Of a stretch of DNA of 64,000 nucleotides, positions 8,190-16,366 are shown piece by piece. Within the stretch, counting starts at the first letter, position 1. Every line of letters starts with the position of its first letter. Source of the stretch: UBA11740 sp049273695 (lineage in GTDB: Bacteria > Acidobacteriota > Blastocatellia > Pyrinomonadales > Pyrinomonadaceae); contig JBASRE010000048.1 of NCBI GenBank assembly GCA_049273695.1, forward strand, positions 62,001 through 126,000, read 5' to 3'. Below the pieces are notes generated by a model that made no database searches, was not told where the DNA came from, and worked only from the letters and a program-made list of their open reading frames with translations. The translations under genes were made by a program, and so were the position numbers.

Positions 8190-9386
8190 AACTTGATTCC
8201 AACCAATCCCAAAATTCTCATCCTTTCGTCCGACACCGGTGGCGGTCATCGCTCGGCGGCGGCGGCGATTGTCGCCGGCATTCAGTCGTTCGTGCACGGC
8301 GAGTCGTACGCGATTCGCACGATTCGCGCTGTCGAAGAATCCCATCATCTGGCGGCCAAGTTAGTCGGTGTTTACAACTGGCTGCTTCGTAACCGGCAGG
8401 GCTGGATGAAGTATTACTACTGGTTGATCAATCGGATTCGTCCGGATACGCGTGAGTTTTTCTACAAACGCACCGTCGGATACGTAGCAAGCCAGTTTGA
8501 GAAGTGGTGTCCGCACGTCGTGGTGAGCGTGCATCCGCTGACGCAGCACATGTTTGCGCGTGTGTTGAAGGAACTTGGGTTGGCGCATCGCATTCCGCTG
8601 GTCACAGTCGTCACCGATCCCTACTACGGATTTTGGAAGGGTTGGGCGTGCGATGACGTGACGCTTTATCTCGTCGCCACCGATGAAGCGCGCCGGCAGT
8701 TGATCGATTACGGGATCTCGCCCCACCGGATCAAGATTTCCGGCATGCCAGTGCATCCGAAGTTTGATTTTCCCGGCGAGCAGGCCGCGCAAACGGCGCG
8801 CATTGCTTTAGGTCTGAACCCGGACAAATTCACCGTTTTTGTGAACGCCGGGTGGGAAGGCGGCGGCAACATCCCGCTCATCTTCCGCGAACTCGTGCGC
8901 GGGGAACTCGACGTGCAGGCGATCTTTCTCGCCGGCCGAAACGAAGAACTCCGCGGCGAAGCCGAGCTAATCGCTTCCGAAGCAAAGTTCCCCGTGAAGG
9001 TCATCGGATACTCAGACGAAGTCGAAAAGCTGATGCGGGCTGCGAACGTGATGATTTCAAAACTCGGCGGTCTCACCACGTTTGAAGCTTTGTCGTGCCG
9101 GGTTCCAATCATTGCCGATTCGACTACTGAACCGATGCCGCAGGAAGCAGGGACGGCTGCGATGGTCGCTAAGAGCGGCGCCGCCGTAATGTTGCAGAAC
9201 CCGTCGGATGTGGTGCCCGTGATTCGTCGTATGATTGATGATTCGAAGCACTACGCGTCGCTGCGCGCGGCCACGATCACGCTCGCGATTCCCAATGCGA
9301 CCAAGCGAATTGTTGAAGAGATCGTTTCGTTGATTCCTGAGCAGGCGACTGCGAATGCTGAGGTGCTCACCGAACGCGCAGCCTGA
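8178..9386 (+). CDS. MGDG-synthase-like glycosyltransferase (GT28 type)
   Basis: 402 residues. The N-terminal ILILSSDTGGGHRSAAAAIV is the signature of monogalactosyldiacylglycerol synthase and UgtP-type diacylglycerol glycosyltransferases. The C-terminal nucleotide-sugar region has FVNAGWEGGGNIPLIF, VIGYSDEVEKLMRAANVMIS and KLGGLTTFEALSCRVPI, as in the GT-B fold. It probably transfers a sugar from UDP-sugar to a membrane lipid. The first possible start, GTG at 8178, lies inside the palindromic repeat, and a TTG at 8193 is an alternative just outside it; neither has a good RBS. Confidence 0.85.
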   Translation: MPLSNLIPTNPKILILSSDTGGGHRSAAAAIVAGIQSFVHGESYAIRTIRAVEESHHLAAKLVGVYNWLLRNRQGWMKYYYWLINRIRPDTREFFYKRTVGYVASQFEKWCPHVVVSVHPLTQHMFARVLKELGLAHRIPLVTVVTDPYYGFWKGWACDDVTLYLVATDEARRQLIDYGISPHRIKISGMPVHPKFDFPGEQAAQTARIALGLNPDKFTVFVNAGWEGGGNIPLIFRELVRGELDVQAIFLAGRNEELRGEAELIASEAKFPVKVIGYSDEVEKLMRAANVMISKLGGLTTFEALSCRVPIIADSTTEPMPQEAGTAAMVAKSGAAVMLQNPSDVVPVIRRMIDDSKHYASLRAATITLAIPNATKRIVEEIVSLIPEQATANAEVLTERAA

Positions 9387-9392
9387 TGGTAT

Positions 9393-9451
9393 GCACGCCT
9401 CTGGCGTGTACCGCAAGTTGATAACTTGCGGCGCAAGATAGCATCTTGCGC
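9393..9451. repeat. Three adjacent short palindromes
   Basis: In series after the glycosyltransferase stop: GCACGCC-tct-GGCGTG (9393-9408), CCGCAAGTT-gat-AACTTGCGG (9411-9431) and GCGCAAGAT-agc-ATCTTGCGC (9431-9451). The first has the same core (CACGCCTCTGGCGTG) as the inverted repeat after dnaE2 at 54943. They behave as a cluster of REP-like elements. Confidence 0.8.
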
Positions 9452-9525
9452 TACCCCCTTCTTGACTGTCGCGCTCCGTTCGCGGTTTAATCCCGTCGTT
9501 TCACAATCCGAACAACTTGAGACAA

Positions 9526-9591
9526 TTAAGTGGCACAGACTTCAGTCTGTGGTTTCATCGCAAAATGATCACAGACTGAAGTCTGTGCCAC
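9526..9591. repeat. Palindromic repeat, copy 2
   Basis: TGGCACAGACTTCAGTCTGTG at 9531-9551 faces its inverse at 9570-9590, with a different loop from copy 1 at 8118. It ends 2 bp before the ATG of the SDR gene, so both copies butt against the start of the next gene. Confidence 0.9.
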
Positions 9592-9592
9592 A

Positions 9593-10345
9593 ATGGTCAG
9601 CATGAGTCTTCTACTCGAAGGAAAACGAGCATTCATTACCGGTGGCACGCGCGGCATTGGCGCCGCGCTGTGCGAGGTGTTCGCGCGCGAAGGCGCGGAC
9701 GTCGCATTCAGCTATAACTCGCGCGACGACTTGGCGGAGGAGATTAAAGGAGTTATTGAATCGCTCGGACGTAAAGCGAAATCATTCAAAGTCTCAGTCA
9801 CCGACCGGTTCGGCATGAAGCATTTGACGCGCGAGCTGGTTCAGGAATGGGGCGGAATGGACATTCTCGTGAACAACGCGGCGATCAATCGCGGGGATAA
9901 TTTCGCCACGACTACCGACCGCGCGTGGGATGAAGTGATCGGCACAAACGTGGGCAGCCTGTTTGCCGTCACCAAACCCATGTACAAGCAGATGATTCGC
10001 CAGCGGGCCGGCGCGATTCTCAACATCACTTCAATCGGTGCGATTCGCGCGCTCCCAACTGCTGTGCATTACGCAACTTCAAAGGCTGCCATGATTGGGT
10101 TCACCAAGTGTCTGTCGCGCGAGGCGGCGACGTTTGGAATCAAGGTCAATGCGATTGCGGCTGGAATCTTCGATACTGATCTGGCAAGCGCTTTGCCGGA
10201 GCGCTGGCTGCAAATGCACGAATTCTGGGTCGGGCGTCTGGGCAAGCCGATAGAGCTTGCTGAGTTCGCGGTGTTCATGTGCAGCGATCGTAATTCGTAT
10301 ATGAACGGCGAAGTTGTGATCGTCGATGGCGGGGCGGTGACGTAA
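9593..10345 (+). CDS. SDR-family oxidoreductase, FabG-like
   Basis: 250 residues, a classical short-chain dehydrogenase. The dinucleotide-binding TGGTRGIG motif is near the N-terminus, followed by LVNNAAI, a catalytic Ser in ILNITSIGA, and YATSK with the Tyr and Lys. The C-terminus (YMNGEVVIVDGGAVT) is standard. The start is either ATG 9593 or ATG 9602 (MSLLLEGKRAFIT); neither has an RBS because the palindromic repeat lies immediately upstream. Reaction: NAD(P)H-dependent ketone reduction or its reverse, substrate unknown. A heptamer repeat array begins 2 bp after the stop. Confidence 0.88.
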   Translation: MVSMSLLLEGKRAFITGGTRGIGAALCEVFAREGADVAFSYNSRDDLAEEIKGVIESLGRKAKSFKVSVTDRFGMKHLTRELVQEWGGMDILVNNAAINRGDNFATTTDRAWDEVIGTNVGSLFAVTKPMYKQMIRQRAGAILNITSIGAIRALPTAVHYATSKAAMIGFTKCLSREAATFGIKVNAIAAGIFDTDLASALPERWLQMHEFWVGRLGKPIELAEFAVFMCSDRNSYMNGEVVIVDGGAVT

Positions 10346-10346
10346 T

Positions 10347-10444
10347 CAGTGGGCAGTGGGCAGTGAGCGGTGGGCAGTAATCAGTGGGCAGTGGGCGGTG
10401 GGCAGTAATCAGTGGGCAGTAATCAGTGGGCAGTGAGCGGTGAG
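10347..10444. repeat. Heptamer array, 14 units (CAGTGGG family)
   Basis: Exactly 98 bp = 14 heptamers, variants CAGTGGG, CAGTGAG, CGGTGGG and CAGTAAT. It begins 2 bp after the SDR stop codon. The same heptamer forms the larger arrays at 51011-51150 and, inverted, 51196-51349. No inverted arm is present here. Confidence 0.9.
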
Positions 10445-10472
10445 CGGGTGGGCGGTAAGCAACGGGCGTCGG

Positions 10473-11513
10473 TCACTGTTCTTTACTTGACCTCTCGATT
10501 TCCTCAACGCGCTTTTCCAGACCTCTAAGTGTTCTTACCATCTCTCCCAGGCGTCTGAACGCAGCAATCGATCTTAGCCAATCACGATTGTCGAAAGCCG
10601 GAATTCCGGAAATCATTTTGCCCGGCGGCACGTCGTGACTCGTAGCGCTCTTGGCGGTGAGCACGACGTCGTCGCCAATGGTGTTATGCCCGGCAACGCC
10701 GGCCTGCCCCGCGAGAATCACTCGATTGCCGATGACTGAACTTCCTGCCAGCCCAACTTGCGCGCACAGCAAACTGTCTTCGCCGACTGTGCATGAGTGA
10801 CCAATCTGCACCAGGTTGTCGATTTTCGCGCCGCGTTTGATGCGGGTCTCGTCAGTCGATGATTTGTCGATGGTTGTGCCGGCGCCAATTTCCACATCGT
10901 CTTCGATCACCACGCGACCGACCTGCGGAATCTTGAGCCAGTGTCGCTCTTCATCTTTAGCGAACCCGAAACCGTCGCAGCCGATCACCGCGTTGTTATG
11001 AATGATGACGCGTCTGCCGATGATCGTGTTCTCGCGAATGGCGACGCCCGAATGAATTTCGCACTCATCGCCAACGCTAACGTTGTCGTAAATCGTCGCG
11101 TTCGCATGAATGCGCACTCCATCTCCGATGTGGGAGTTCTTGCCGACGACGGCGTTCGGCCCGACAAAGCATGCCGCGCCGATGGTCGCTGTCTCATCAA
11201 TCACCGCTGAATCGTGAATCGCGGATTCAGCCGCGGGCCGTGGATGAAAGGCTATCAGCGCGCGAGTAAAAGCCAGATAAGGATCTTTCGCGCGCAGCAC
11301 GGCGAGGTCCGCGCGCGTTACTTCAACCTCTTCGCCGACGAAAATTGCTGACGCGGCCGTCGCAGCTATCTTTGGCGTGTAACGCGGGTTGGAGAGAAAC
11401 GTCACGTGGCCCGACTCAGCTTGATCGAGACCAGCGGCGCCGGTGATTTCAATTTCTTGATCATTCGACTGATGTTGGGCGCCAGTCAGGGCAGCCAGGT
11501 CGGCTAATTTCAT
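10473..11513 (-). CDS. lpxD: UDP-3-O-(3-hydroxyacyl)glucosamine N-acyltransferase
   Basis: 346 residues, typical for LpxD. An N-terminal uridine-binding domain (MKLADLAALTGAQ... VTFLSNPRYTPKI) is followed by a long left-handed beta-helix of hexapeptide repeats (AVIDETATIGAACFVGPNAV; IIHNNAVIGCDGFGF) and a C-terminal helical tail. The catalytic-His region IGHSCTVGEDSLLC is present. It adds the N-linked acyl chain in lipid A biosynthesis, which shows that the organism makes an LPS-type outer membrane. The genes usually near it (lpxA, fabZ, lpxB) are not here. Convergent with the SDR gene. Confidence 0.95.
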   Translation of the reverse strand: MKLADLAALTGAQHQSNDQEIEITGAAGLDQAESGHVTFLSNPRYTPKIAATAASAIFVGEEVEVTRADLAVLRAKDPYLAFTRALIAFHPRPAAESAIHDSAVIDETATIGAACFVGPNAVVGKNSHIGDGVRIHANATIYDNVSVGDECEIHSGVAIRENTIIGRRVIIHNNAVIGCDGFGFAKDEERHWLKIPQVGRVVIEDDVEIGAGTTIDKSSTDETRIKRGAKIDNLVQIGHSCTVGEDSLLCAQVGLAGSSVIGNRVILAGQAGVAGHNTIGDDVVLTAKSATSHDVPPGKMISGIPAFDNRDWLRSIAAFRRLGEMVRTLRGLEKRVEEIERSSKEQ

Positions 11514-11653
11514 GGCGGCGAGTTTAGATGATCGATGTTTGGACTACCAAATTCAGAGAGGTTTGGAGCAAACCAGATCCAATTCCCTCAAGCGGATTAG
11601 GGTCGTGATATCTACGGACGAAGAGGACAAGGAAAGTCTTTGATATGCTCCCG

Positions 11654-12748
11654 TTACTTCTCCTCAGATCTGAGAGCACGTAGCAATTTCGTGAACTCTG
11701 CTTGGAATTGATCGTGGTCTTTCCAATTCGAGAGGTCAGGGATGTAATACTCGCGCACCTCGACGGCAAGATCCTTCCCGCTGTCGGGGTCGAAACATTC
11801 CCAATTCCGAATCGCTTCAAAGTCAACTAACCTAAGTGGGAACAGCTTGCGGCGGTTTTCGTCACGTTCCGCTTTCTTGGCGCGGCGCAGTTCCGTCATA
11901 ACCCATTCACTCTTCATGCTGTCCTCGGAGAGAACCAAGAGTAGCCTTTCATGGACCTGAATGGCGTGGAAGATTTGCTCGTGAAGCTTTTTGCCCCCCT
12001 CCATTTCCTCAGGGGCATACCATACCCGGAGATTCTCGCTACGCATCGCTGAGTATAATCGCTTGGCAAATTCTTCATCGCGATGGCTGTAGCTGATAAA
12101 GCATGAGTGAAATTGGATCGGTCGTACACTCGCAACAAGTGCAGGTATTTGTGTAATGAACTCTTCGGGCAAGCCAGCGCCCCAAAGAAAGGATTCCGGG
12201 ATGTGACCGTGTGACTGATATAAAGTATCAACACCAATCGTTGAAGGACCTCGGTGAGTTACAGCTTTCAGTCCCTTGGTGGTGCTAAGGTCTGTATTTC
12301 CGAATCCGGTCCAGCCAACTATGGCCCGAGTCAAGTCCGTCCCGCTGACTTTTGAGCCGCTGAGGCTCGCCCTGGTGAGCAGTGCCTCGCACAAGACTGC
12401 CCCGCGGAGATCCGCCCCTGTTAGATCAGCCGCGCTGAGGTCTGCCCTGCTGAGATCCGCGTGGTTCAGCTTTGCCCTGCTGAGATCCGCCCCGCTAAGG
12501 TCTGCCTCACGCAGATCTGCCGCGCTGAGGTCGGCATCGATAAGATTTGCCCTTTTGAGACTTGCCCCATTTAGGTTTGCGCCGCTGAGGTCTGCCCCCA
12601 ATAGATTCGTCTCATTGAGGTCTGCGCCGGCGAAGTCGGGCATGAGCTCTTCGGCGAAGGCTGCCTTGATCTTGGAATTTGTCTTTCGCCAGCCGTTCCA
12701 GAATTCTCCCCCTTTGCGTATTGCTTTCAGATGATTCTCGTTTGCCAT
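11654..12748 (-). CDS. Pentapeptide-repeat protein with C-terminal TIR domain
   Basis: 364 residues. Residues about 38-150 are A(D/N)LS-type pentapeptide repeats (GADLSGANLNGASLKRANLI), predicted to form a right-handed quadrilateral helix. Residues about 211-345 are a TIR domain: FHSCFISYSHRDEEFAKRLY, the WYAPEEMEGGKKL loop and SEWVMTEL with Glu286 in the position of the NADase catalytic glutamate. Bacterial TIR proteins often cleave NAD+ in anti-phage or stress responses, so an effector fused to a repeat scaffold is plausible; that is inference. CAGGAG precedes the ATG. The gene appears monocistronic. Confidence 0.88.
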   Translation of the reverse strand: MANENHLKAIRKGGEFWNGWRKTNSKIKAAFAEELMPDFAGADLNETNLLGADLSGANLNGASLKRANLIDADLSAADLREADLSGADLSRAKLNHADLSRADLSAADLTGADLRGAVLCEALLTRASLSGSKVSGTDLTRAIVGWTGFGNTDLSTTKGLKAVTHRGPSTIGVDTLYQSHGHIPESFLWGAGLPEEFITQIPALVASVRPIQFHSCFISYSHRDEEFAKRLYSAMRSENLRVWYAPEEMEGGKKLHEQIFHAIQVHERLLLVLSEDSMKSEWVMTELRRAKKAERDENRRKLFPLRLVDFEAIRNWECFDPDSGKDLAVEVREYYIPDLSNWKDHDQFQAEFTKLLRALRSEEK

Positions 12749-12782
12749 GGCCCAACTCCTGTCTACAGGGCGGAAGTTGAAA

Positions 12783-12848
12783 CAGGAAACCGTTTTGAAC
12801 GGTTTCGACCTGTCCTTTGCGGTTCAGTCACCGCGCTAAAGCGCGGTG
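12783..12848. repeat. Two REP-like hairpins between priA and the TIR gene
   Basis: AAACCGTT-ttg-AACGGTTT with flanking CAGG/CCTG pairing (12783-12812) is followed by CACCGCGC-taaa-GCGCGGTG (12829-12848). The second resembles the hairpin at 19479-19507. They lie downstream of priA and upstream of the TIR gene; neither has a T-run on the minus strand. Confidence 0.7.
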
Positions 12849-12871
12849 TGAATAAGAAACGACTCGCCGGA

Positions 12872-15427
12872 CTACATCATGCTAATCGGATCAATTTCCA
12901 AACTCACATGCCGCAGATCGTGACCGGCGTCCTCAAGAGCTTTAAGAGCCAGGTCGATCACGGCGCGCATTTGTTTGCGGCTGCGCGATTTGACGAGTAC
13001 GTGAAAACGAAACTCTGCGCGAAGTCGTGCTAGTGGCGCCGGCGCCGGGCCGAGCACGCGACACGTGCGGCTAGCATCAGCTTCAATCAAAGCCTTTTTC
13101 GCTGCTCCGGCCAATTCGTAAGCACGATTCGCGTCTTTGTGCCGCGTGAGCAGCAACGCGAGAGCCACGAAGGGTGGATACTGATGGTTGCGGCGGTGCC
13201 GGATTTCTTCGTTATAGAAGCCGACGTAATCCTGCGCGACCGCGTGCTTCAGAGCGTAATGATGCGGATGATAAGTCTGGATAAAAACGCGCCCGGGCCG
13301 ATCGCCACGCCCCGCGCGGCCGGCGACCTGAGTTATCAACTGAAAGGTTCGTTCGGCAGCGCGAAAGTCGGGCAAGGCTAATCCTGCATCGACCGAAATT
13401 ACCCCGACGAAAGTGACGTTCGGAAAATCGTGTCCCTTCGCCAGCATTTGCGTTCCTACAAGCATATCCAGCTTGCCTTTTTCAAAATCGAGCAGCGTTT
13501 GCTCAAATTCGCGCCGGCGAGATTTCGTGTCGCGATCGATGCGGCCGATCCGCAGTCGCGGAAAACGCTTTCGCAGAAGCTCTTCGATTTGCTCCGTGCC
13601 TTCGCCGACGTAGTAGATGTACTTGCTTTCGCACTGCGGGCACTGCGCCGGCGCGCGCTCGCGGTGATTGCAGTAGTGACAAACAAGCACCCGATCGCCG
13701 CGATGGAAAGTCAGGGTCACTTCACAATTGGGACACATGATCGACTCGCCACATGAGCGACAGAGAATGAAGCTCGAGTAGCCACGACGGTTCAGCAGAA
13801 TGATCGACTGTTCACCCTTCGAGGGGGTTTGTTCAATCGCTTCGAGCAATTGATCGGAAAAGACGACCGGCTTCTTGTGACGCGCAAAGACATCGCGCAT
13901 GTCAACGAGTTCAGCGGTCGCCAGGCGGCGTTCACCGATTCGATCCGGCAACTCGAGGTATTGATATTTGCCGGTCTGCGCATTGTGAAACGTTTCCAGC
14001 GAAGGCGTGGCCGACCCCAGCACAACCGCGGCTGATTCTCGCTGAGCGCGCACGATTGCGGTGTCGCGGGCGTTGTAGAACGGAGACTCTTCCTGCCGGT
14101 ATGACGAGTCCTGCTCTTCGTCCACGATAATCAGTCCAAGATTCTTCACCGGCGCGAAGACAGCCGAGCGCGTCCCGAGAACCACACGCGCTTCGCCGGT
14201 GCGCAGTCGGGACCATTCGTCAAAACGTTCGCCGCGTGAGAGCGAAGAATGAAAGATCGCGATCTGATCGCCGAAATGCGCGCGCAGCCGACGCGACAAA
14301 ATTGGCGTGAGCGAAATCTCGGGCACGAGCATCATCGCGCCACGACCGCTGTGCAGCGCCGCACGCATCGCGCGAATGTAAACCTCAGTTTTACCGCTGC
14401 CGGTGACGCCGTGTAGCAGGAAGGGTGAGAAGCCGCCGTTGCTGATGGCGGTCTCGATTGTTCGGAACGCCGCCTCCTGACGTGCTGTCAGTTTGAACTC
14501 TTCAGTTTCGGGAAGTTCCGCGAGCGCGAGTGGATCGCGACGAATGTCCTGCTCGAACTCTTCAACGACGCCTTTTTTCTTCAGCGTTGCGATGACCGAA
14601 GGGCTGATACCGGCGGTCTCAATCAATTCGCTTGCCGGCATTTGCTTGTTGTGGGTTCGAAGCGTGTCGATCGCCCGTTGTTGGGCGTCAGTTATCCGCT
14701 CGGTACGCGCGCGTCCGGCCTGCTTATTTGTCGATTTTTCCTCATGTCTCTGATCAGCGCGGGCGGCAGACGGGACGCCTGCGTACCGATCTTGAACCAG
14801 CCGAATCAACTTCTGTCGTTTGGCGCGAGTAGCAGTGGTGCGCGTGCGATCCACGCGCTCGATGAAGCCATCGGCCTCCAGCTCTCGCAGCCATTTCGGA
14901 ATGCGCGCCGAGCCCATGCGCAGGCCGAACGCGTTGATTTCGGCTTCGCCTTCATCAGCGAGGATTTGAAGAGCTTTCTGTTTGGTCGATCCATCGTTCA
15001 GTGCCGCTATTGCTTCACGACCCTCCGGTGTTATCGAAACGACCTGCATGATTGAGGTGTTGATGCCGGCGGGAAGCGCCGCGCGCATGACTTCGCCCAA
15101 AGGCGCTGCGTAATACTCAGCGACCCAGCGCGCAAGCTCGACCACCTCCGCTGTCAGCGACGGTTCGACGTCGAGTAGCTCTTCAACTTCCTTGAGTTCA
15201 GATTCGATCAGGCTTGTGCCTTCACGGAGCTTCGGAAGGAGCGCGACGATGTAGCCCGTCATCGGCTTGTTTCCCAGTCGCACGACAACCCGCGAACCAA
15301 CTCGCGCCGTTTGCCGCATTGTTGAGGGAAGGCGGTACGTAAACAGCTTCCGGAGATGGACGGGGAGCGCTACTTGTGCGAACTGTGAAGCGGATTCTTC
15401 CTGCGGAGCTGGAGCGGGCAAAGACAT
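12872..15427 (-). CDS. priA: Primosomal protein N' (replication restart helicase PriA)
   Basis: 851 residues. The N-terminal 3'-DNA-binding domain (ALPVHLRKLFTYRLP; VVVRLGNKPMTGYIV) is followed by a winged helix, then the helicase core with Walker A HGVTGSGKTEVY near residue 343 and the DEEQ box (usually DEEH). Eight zinc-binding cysteines follow (CRSCGESIMCPNC; CHYCN; CPQC), then the GTQMLAKGHDFP motif and C-terminal domain. It reloads the replisome at stalled forks. Residues encoded near 14765-14800 (RYAGVPSAARAD) match a family of short GC-rich repeats and look like an in-frame insert in the linker. Followed, on the minus strand, by two hairpins. Confidence 0.95.
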   Translation of the reverse strand: MSLPAPAPQEESASQFAQVALPVHLRKLFTYRLPSTMRQTARVGSRVVVRLGNKPMTGYIVALLPKLREGTSLIESELKEVEELLDVEPSLTAEVVELARWVAEYYAAPLGEVMRAALPAGINTSIMQVVSITPEGREAIAALNDGSTKQKALQILADEGEAEINAFGLRMGSARIPKWLRELEADGFIERVDRTRTTATRAKRQKLIRLVQDRYAGVPSAARADQRHEEKSTNKQAGRARTERITDAQQRAIDTLRTHNKQMPASELIETAGISPSVIATLKKKGVVEEFEQDIRRDPLALAELPETEEFKLTARQEAAFRTIETAISNGGFSPFLLHGVTGSGKTEVYIRAMRAALHSGRGAMMLVPEISLTPILSRRLRAHFGDQIAIFHSSLSRGERFDEWSRLRTGEARVVLGTRSAVFAPVKNLGLIIVDEEQDSSYRQEESPFYNARDTAIVRAQRESAAVVLGSATPSLETFHNAQTGKYQYLELPDRIGERRLATAELVDMRDVFARHKKPVVFSDQLLEAIEQTPSKGEQSIILLNRRGYSSFILCRSCGESIMCPNCEVTLTFHRGDRVLVCHYCNHRERAPAQCPQCESKYIYYVGEGTEQIEELLRKRFPRLRIGRIDRDTKSRRREFEQTLLDFEKGKLDMLVGTQMLAKGHDFPNVTFVGVISVDAGLALPDFRAAERTFQLITQVAGRAGRGDRPGRVFIQTYHPHHYALKHAVAQDYVGFYNEEIRHRRNHQYPPFVALALLLTRHKDANRAYELAGAAKKALIEADASRTCRVLGPAPAPLARLRAEFRFHVLVKSRSRKQMRAVIDLALKALEDAGHDLRHVSLEIDPISMM

Positions 15428-15472
15428 TTGTGCGGCAGGTTATCGCGGGAGCGAAACGATTCAAAGCGCACC

Positions 15473-16366
15473 TTAACCGCTTGCCGCTTTGTCGGAATTA
15501 CCGTCGAGATATTCCATTACCTTCTTTAGGTCGTCCCACGTCTCGCGTTTCTTTGAAGGATCGCGCAGGAGATAAGCAGGATGGAAAGTTGGCATGACCT
15601 TGATGCCTTGATAGTCCCGGAACTGACCGCGCACGCTGCTGATTCCGGCCTTCACTTCAAGCAGATTTCGGAGCGCGGTATTGCCCATCACGACAATGAC
15701 TTCGGGACGGACGGCGGCGATTTCGCGGAATAAGAACGGACGGCAGATGGCAGCTTCTTCCAACGTCGGTTGCCGGTTGCCCGGCGGCCGGCAGCGATTG
15801 ACGTTGCCGATGATCACTTCTTCGCGCTTGAGGCCCATCGCTTCAATCATCTTTGTCAGCAACTGACCGGCGCGGCCGACAAACGGTTTGCCCTGGGCGT
15901 CTTCATCAGCGCCAGGAGCTTCGCCGACGAACATCAAACGCGCTTTTGGATTGCCGTGCGTGTTCACGACCTGCGTGCGCCCCGCGCACAGCGCGCATCG
16001 GGCGCAGTCGCCACCAATGTCGCGCCAGATGTCTTCTAGAGTTTCCGTTGACGCCGGCAACGACGGGCCGGGCGCGGCCAGTTCGCCGAAGAGGCTGTCA
16101 GGTGGCGGAGCGCTGACGCGCGCCGCGGTTGGATTCGTTCGGGCAAACAGAGTCGATTTTGTTGCAGGCGGAGCGGCATTTGGCGTCGCTTTGGCGATCT
16201 CGCGTGGCTCTTCGGCGTTTGCCAAAGCGGATTTACGCGGGGCTGAGGCTTTCAGCGTGGTAGGTTCTGCGCCTATCGTTTCTGCGCCGAGTTCGCCAAA
16301 GTAGCGGGCGTATTCTCGCGTTTGCTTCAACAGTTCGCTCAACTCTTTCGTTTGATCGGATGTCAT
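15473..16366 (-). CDS. Family 4 uracil-DNA glycosylase (Fe-S)
   Basis: 297 residues. A low-complexity N-terminal extension of about 95 residues (Ala/Pro/Thr-rich) precedes the catalytic domain: CARCALCAGR (cluster cysteines), LMFVGEAPGADEDAQGKPFV (active-site motif), NVNRCRPPGNRQPT, AAICRPFL and the C-terminal TFHPAYLLRDP with the conserved His. It removes uracil from DNA. Its start overlaps the coaBC stop by 4 bp, so the two are translationally coupled. A different family 4-type enzyme, UdgX, is encoded at 47997. Confidence 0.93.
   Translation of the reverse strand: MTSDQTKELSELLKQTREYARYFGELGAETIGAEPTTLKASAPRKSALANAEEPREIAKATPNAAPPATKSTLFARTNPTAARVSAPPPDSLFGELAAPGPSLPASTETLEDIWRDIGGDCARCALCAGRTQVVNTHGNPKARLMFVGEAPGADEDAQGKPFVGRAGQLLTKMIEAMGLKREEVIIGNVNRCRPPGNRQPTLEEAAICRPFLFREIAAVRPEVIVVMGNTALRNLLEVKAGISSVRGQFRDYQGIKVMPTFHPAYLLRDPSKKRETWDDLKKVMEYLDGNSDKAASG

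Noticed and set aside
12276..12734. A 152-codon plus-strand frame rich in RSA/LRS repeats
   Set aside because: It is the reverse of the pentapeptide-repeat coding region and has no independent support.
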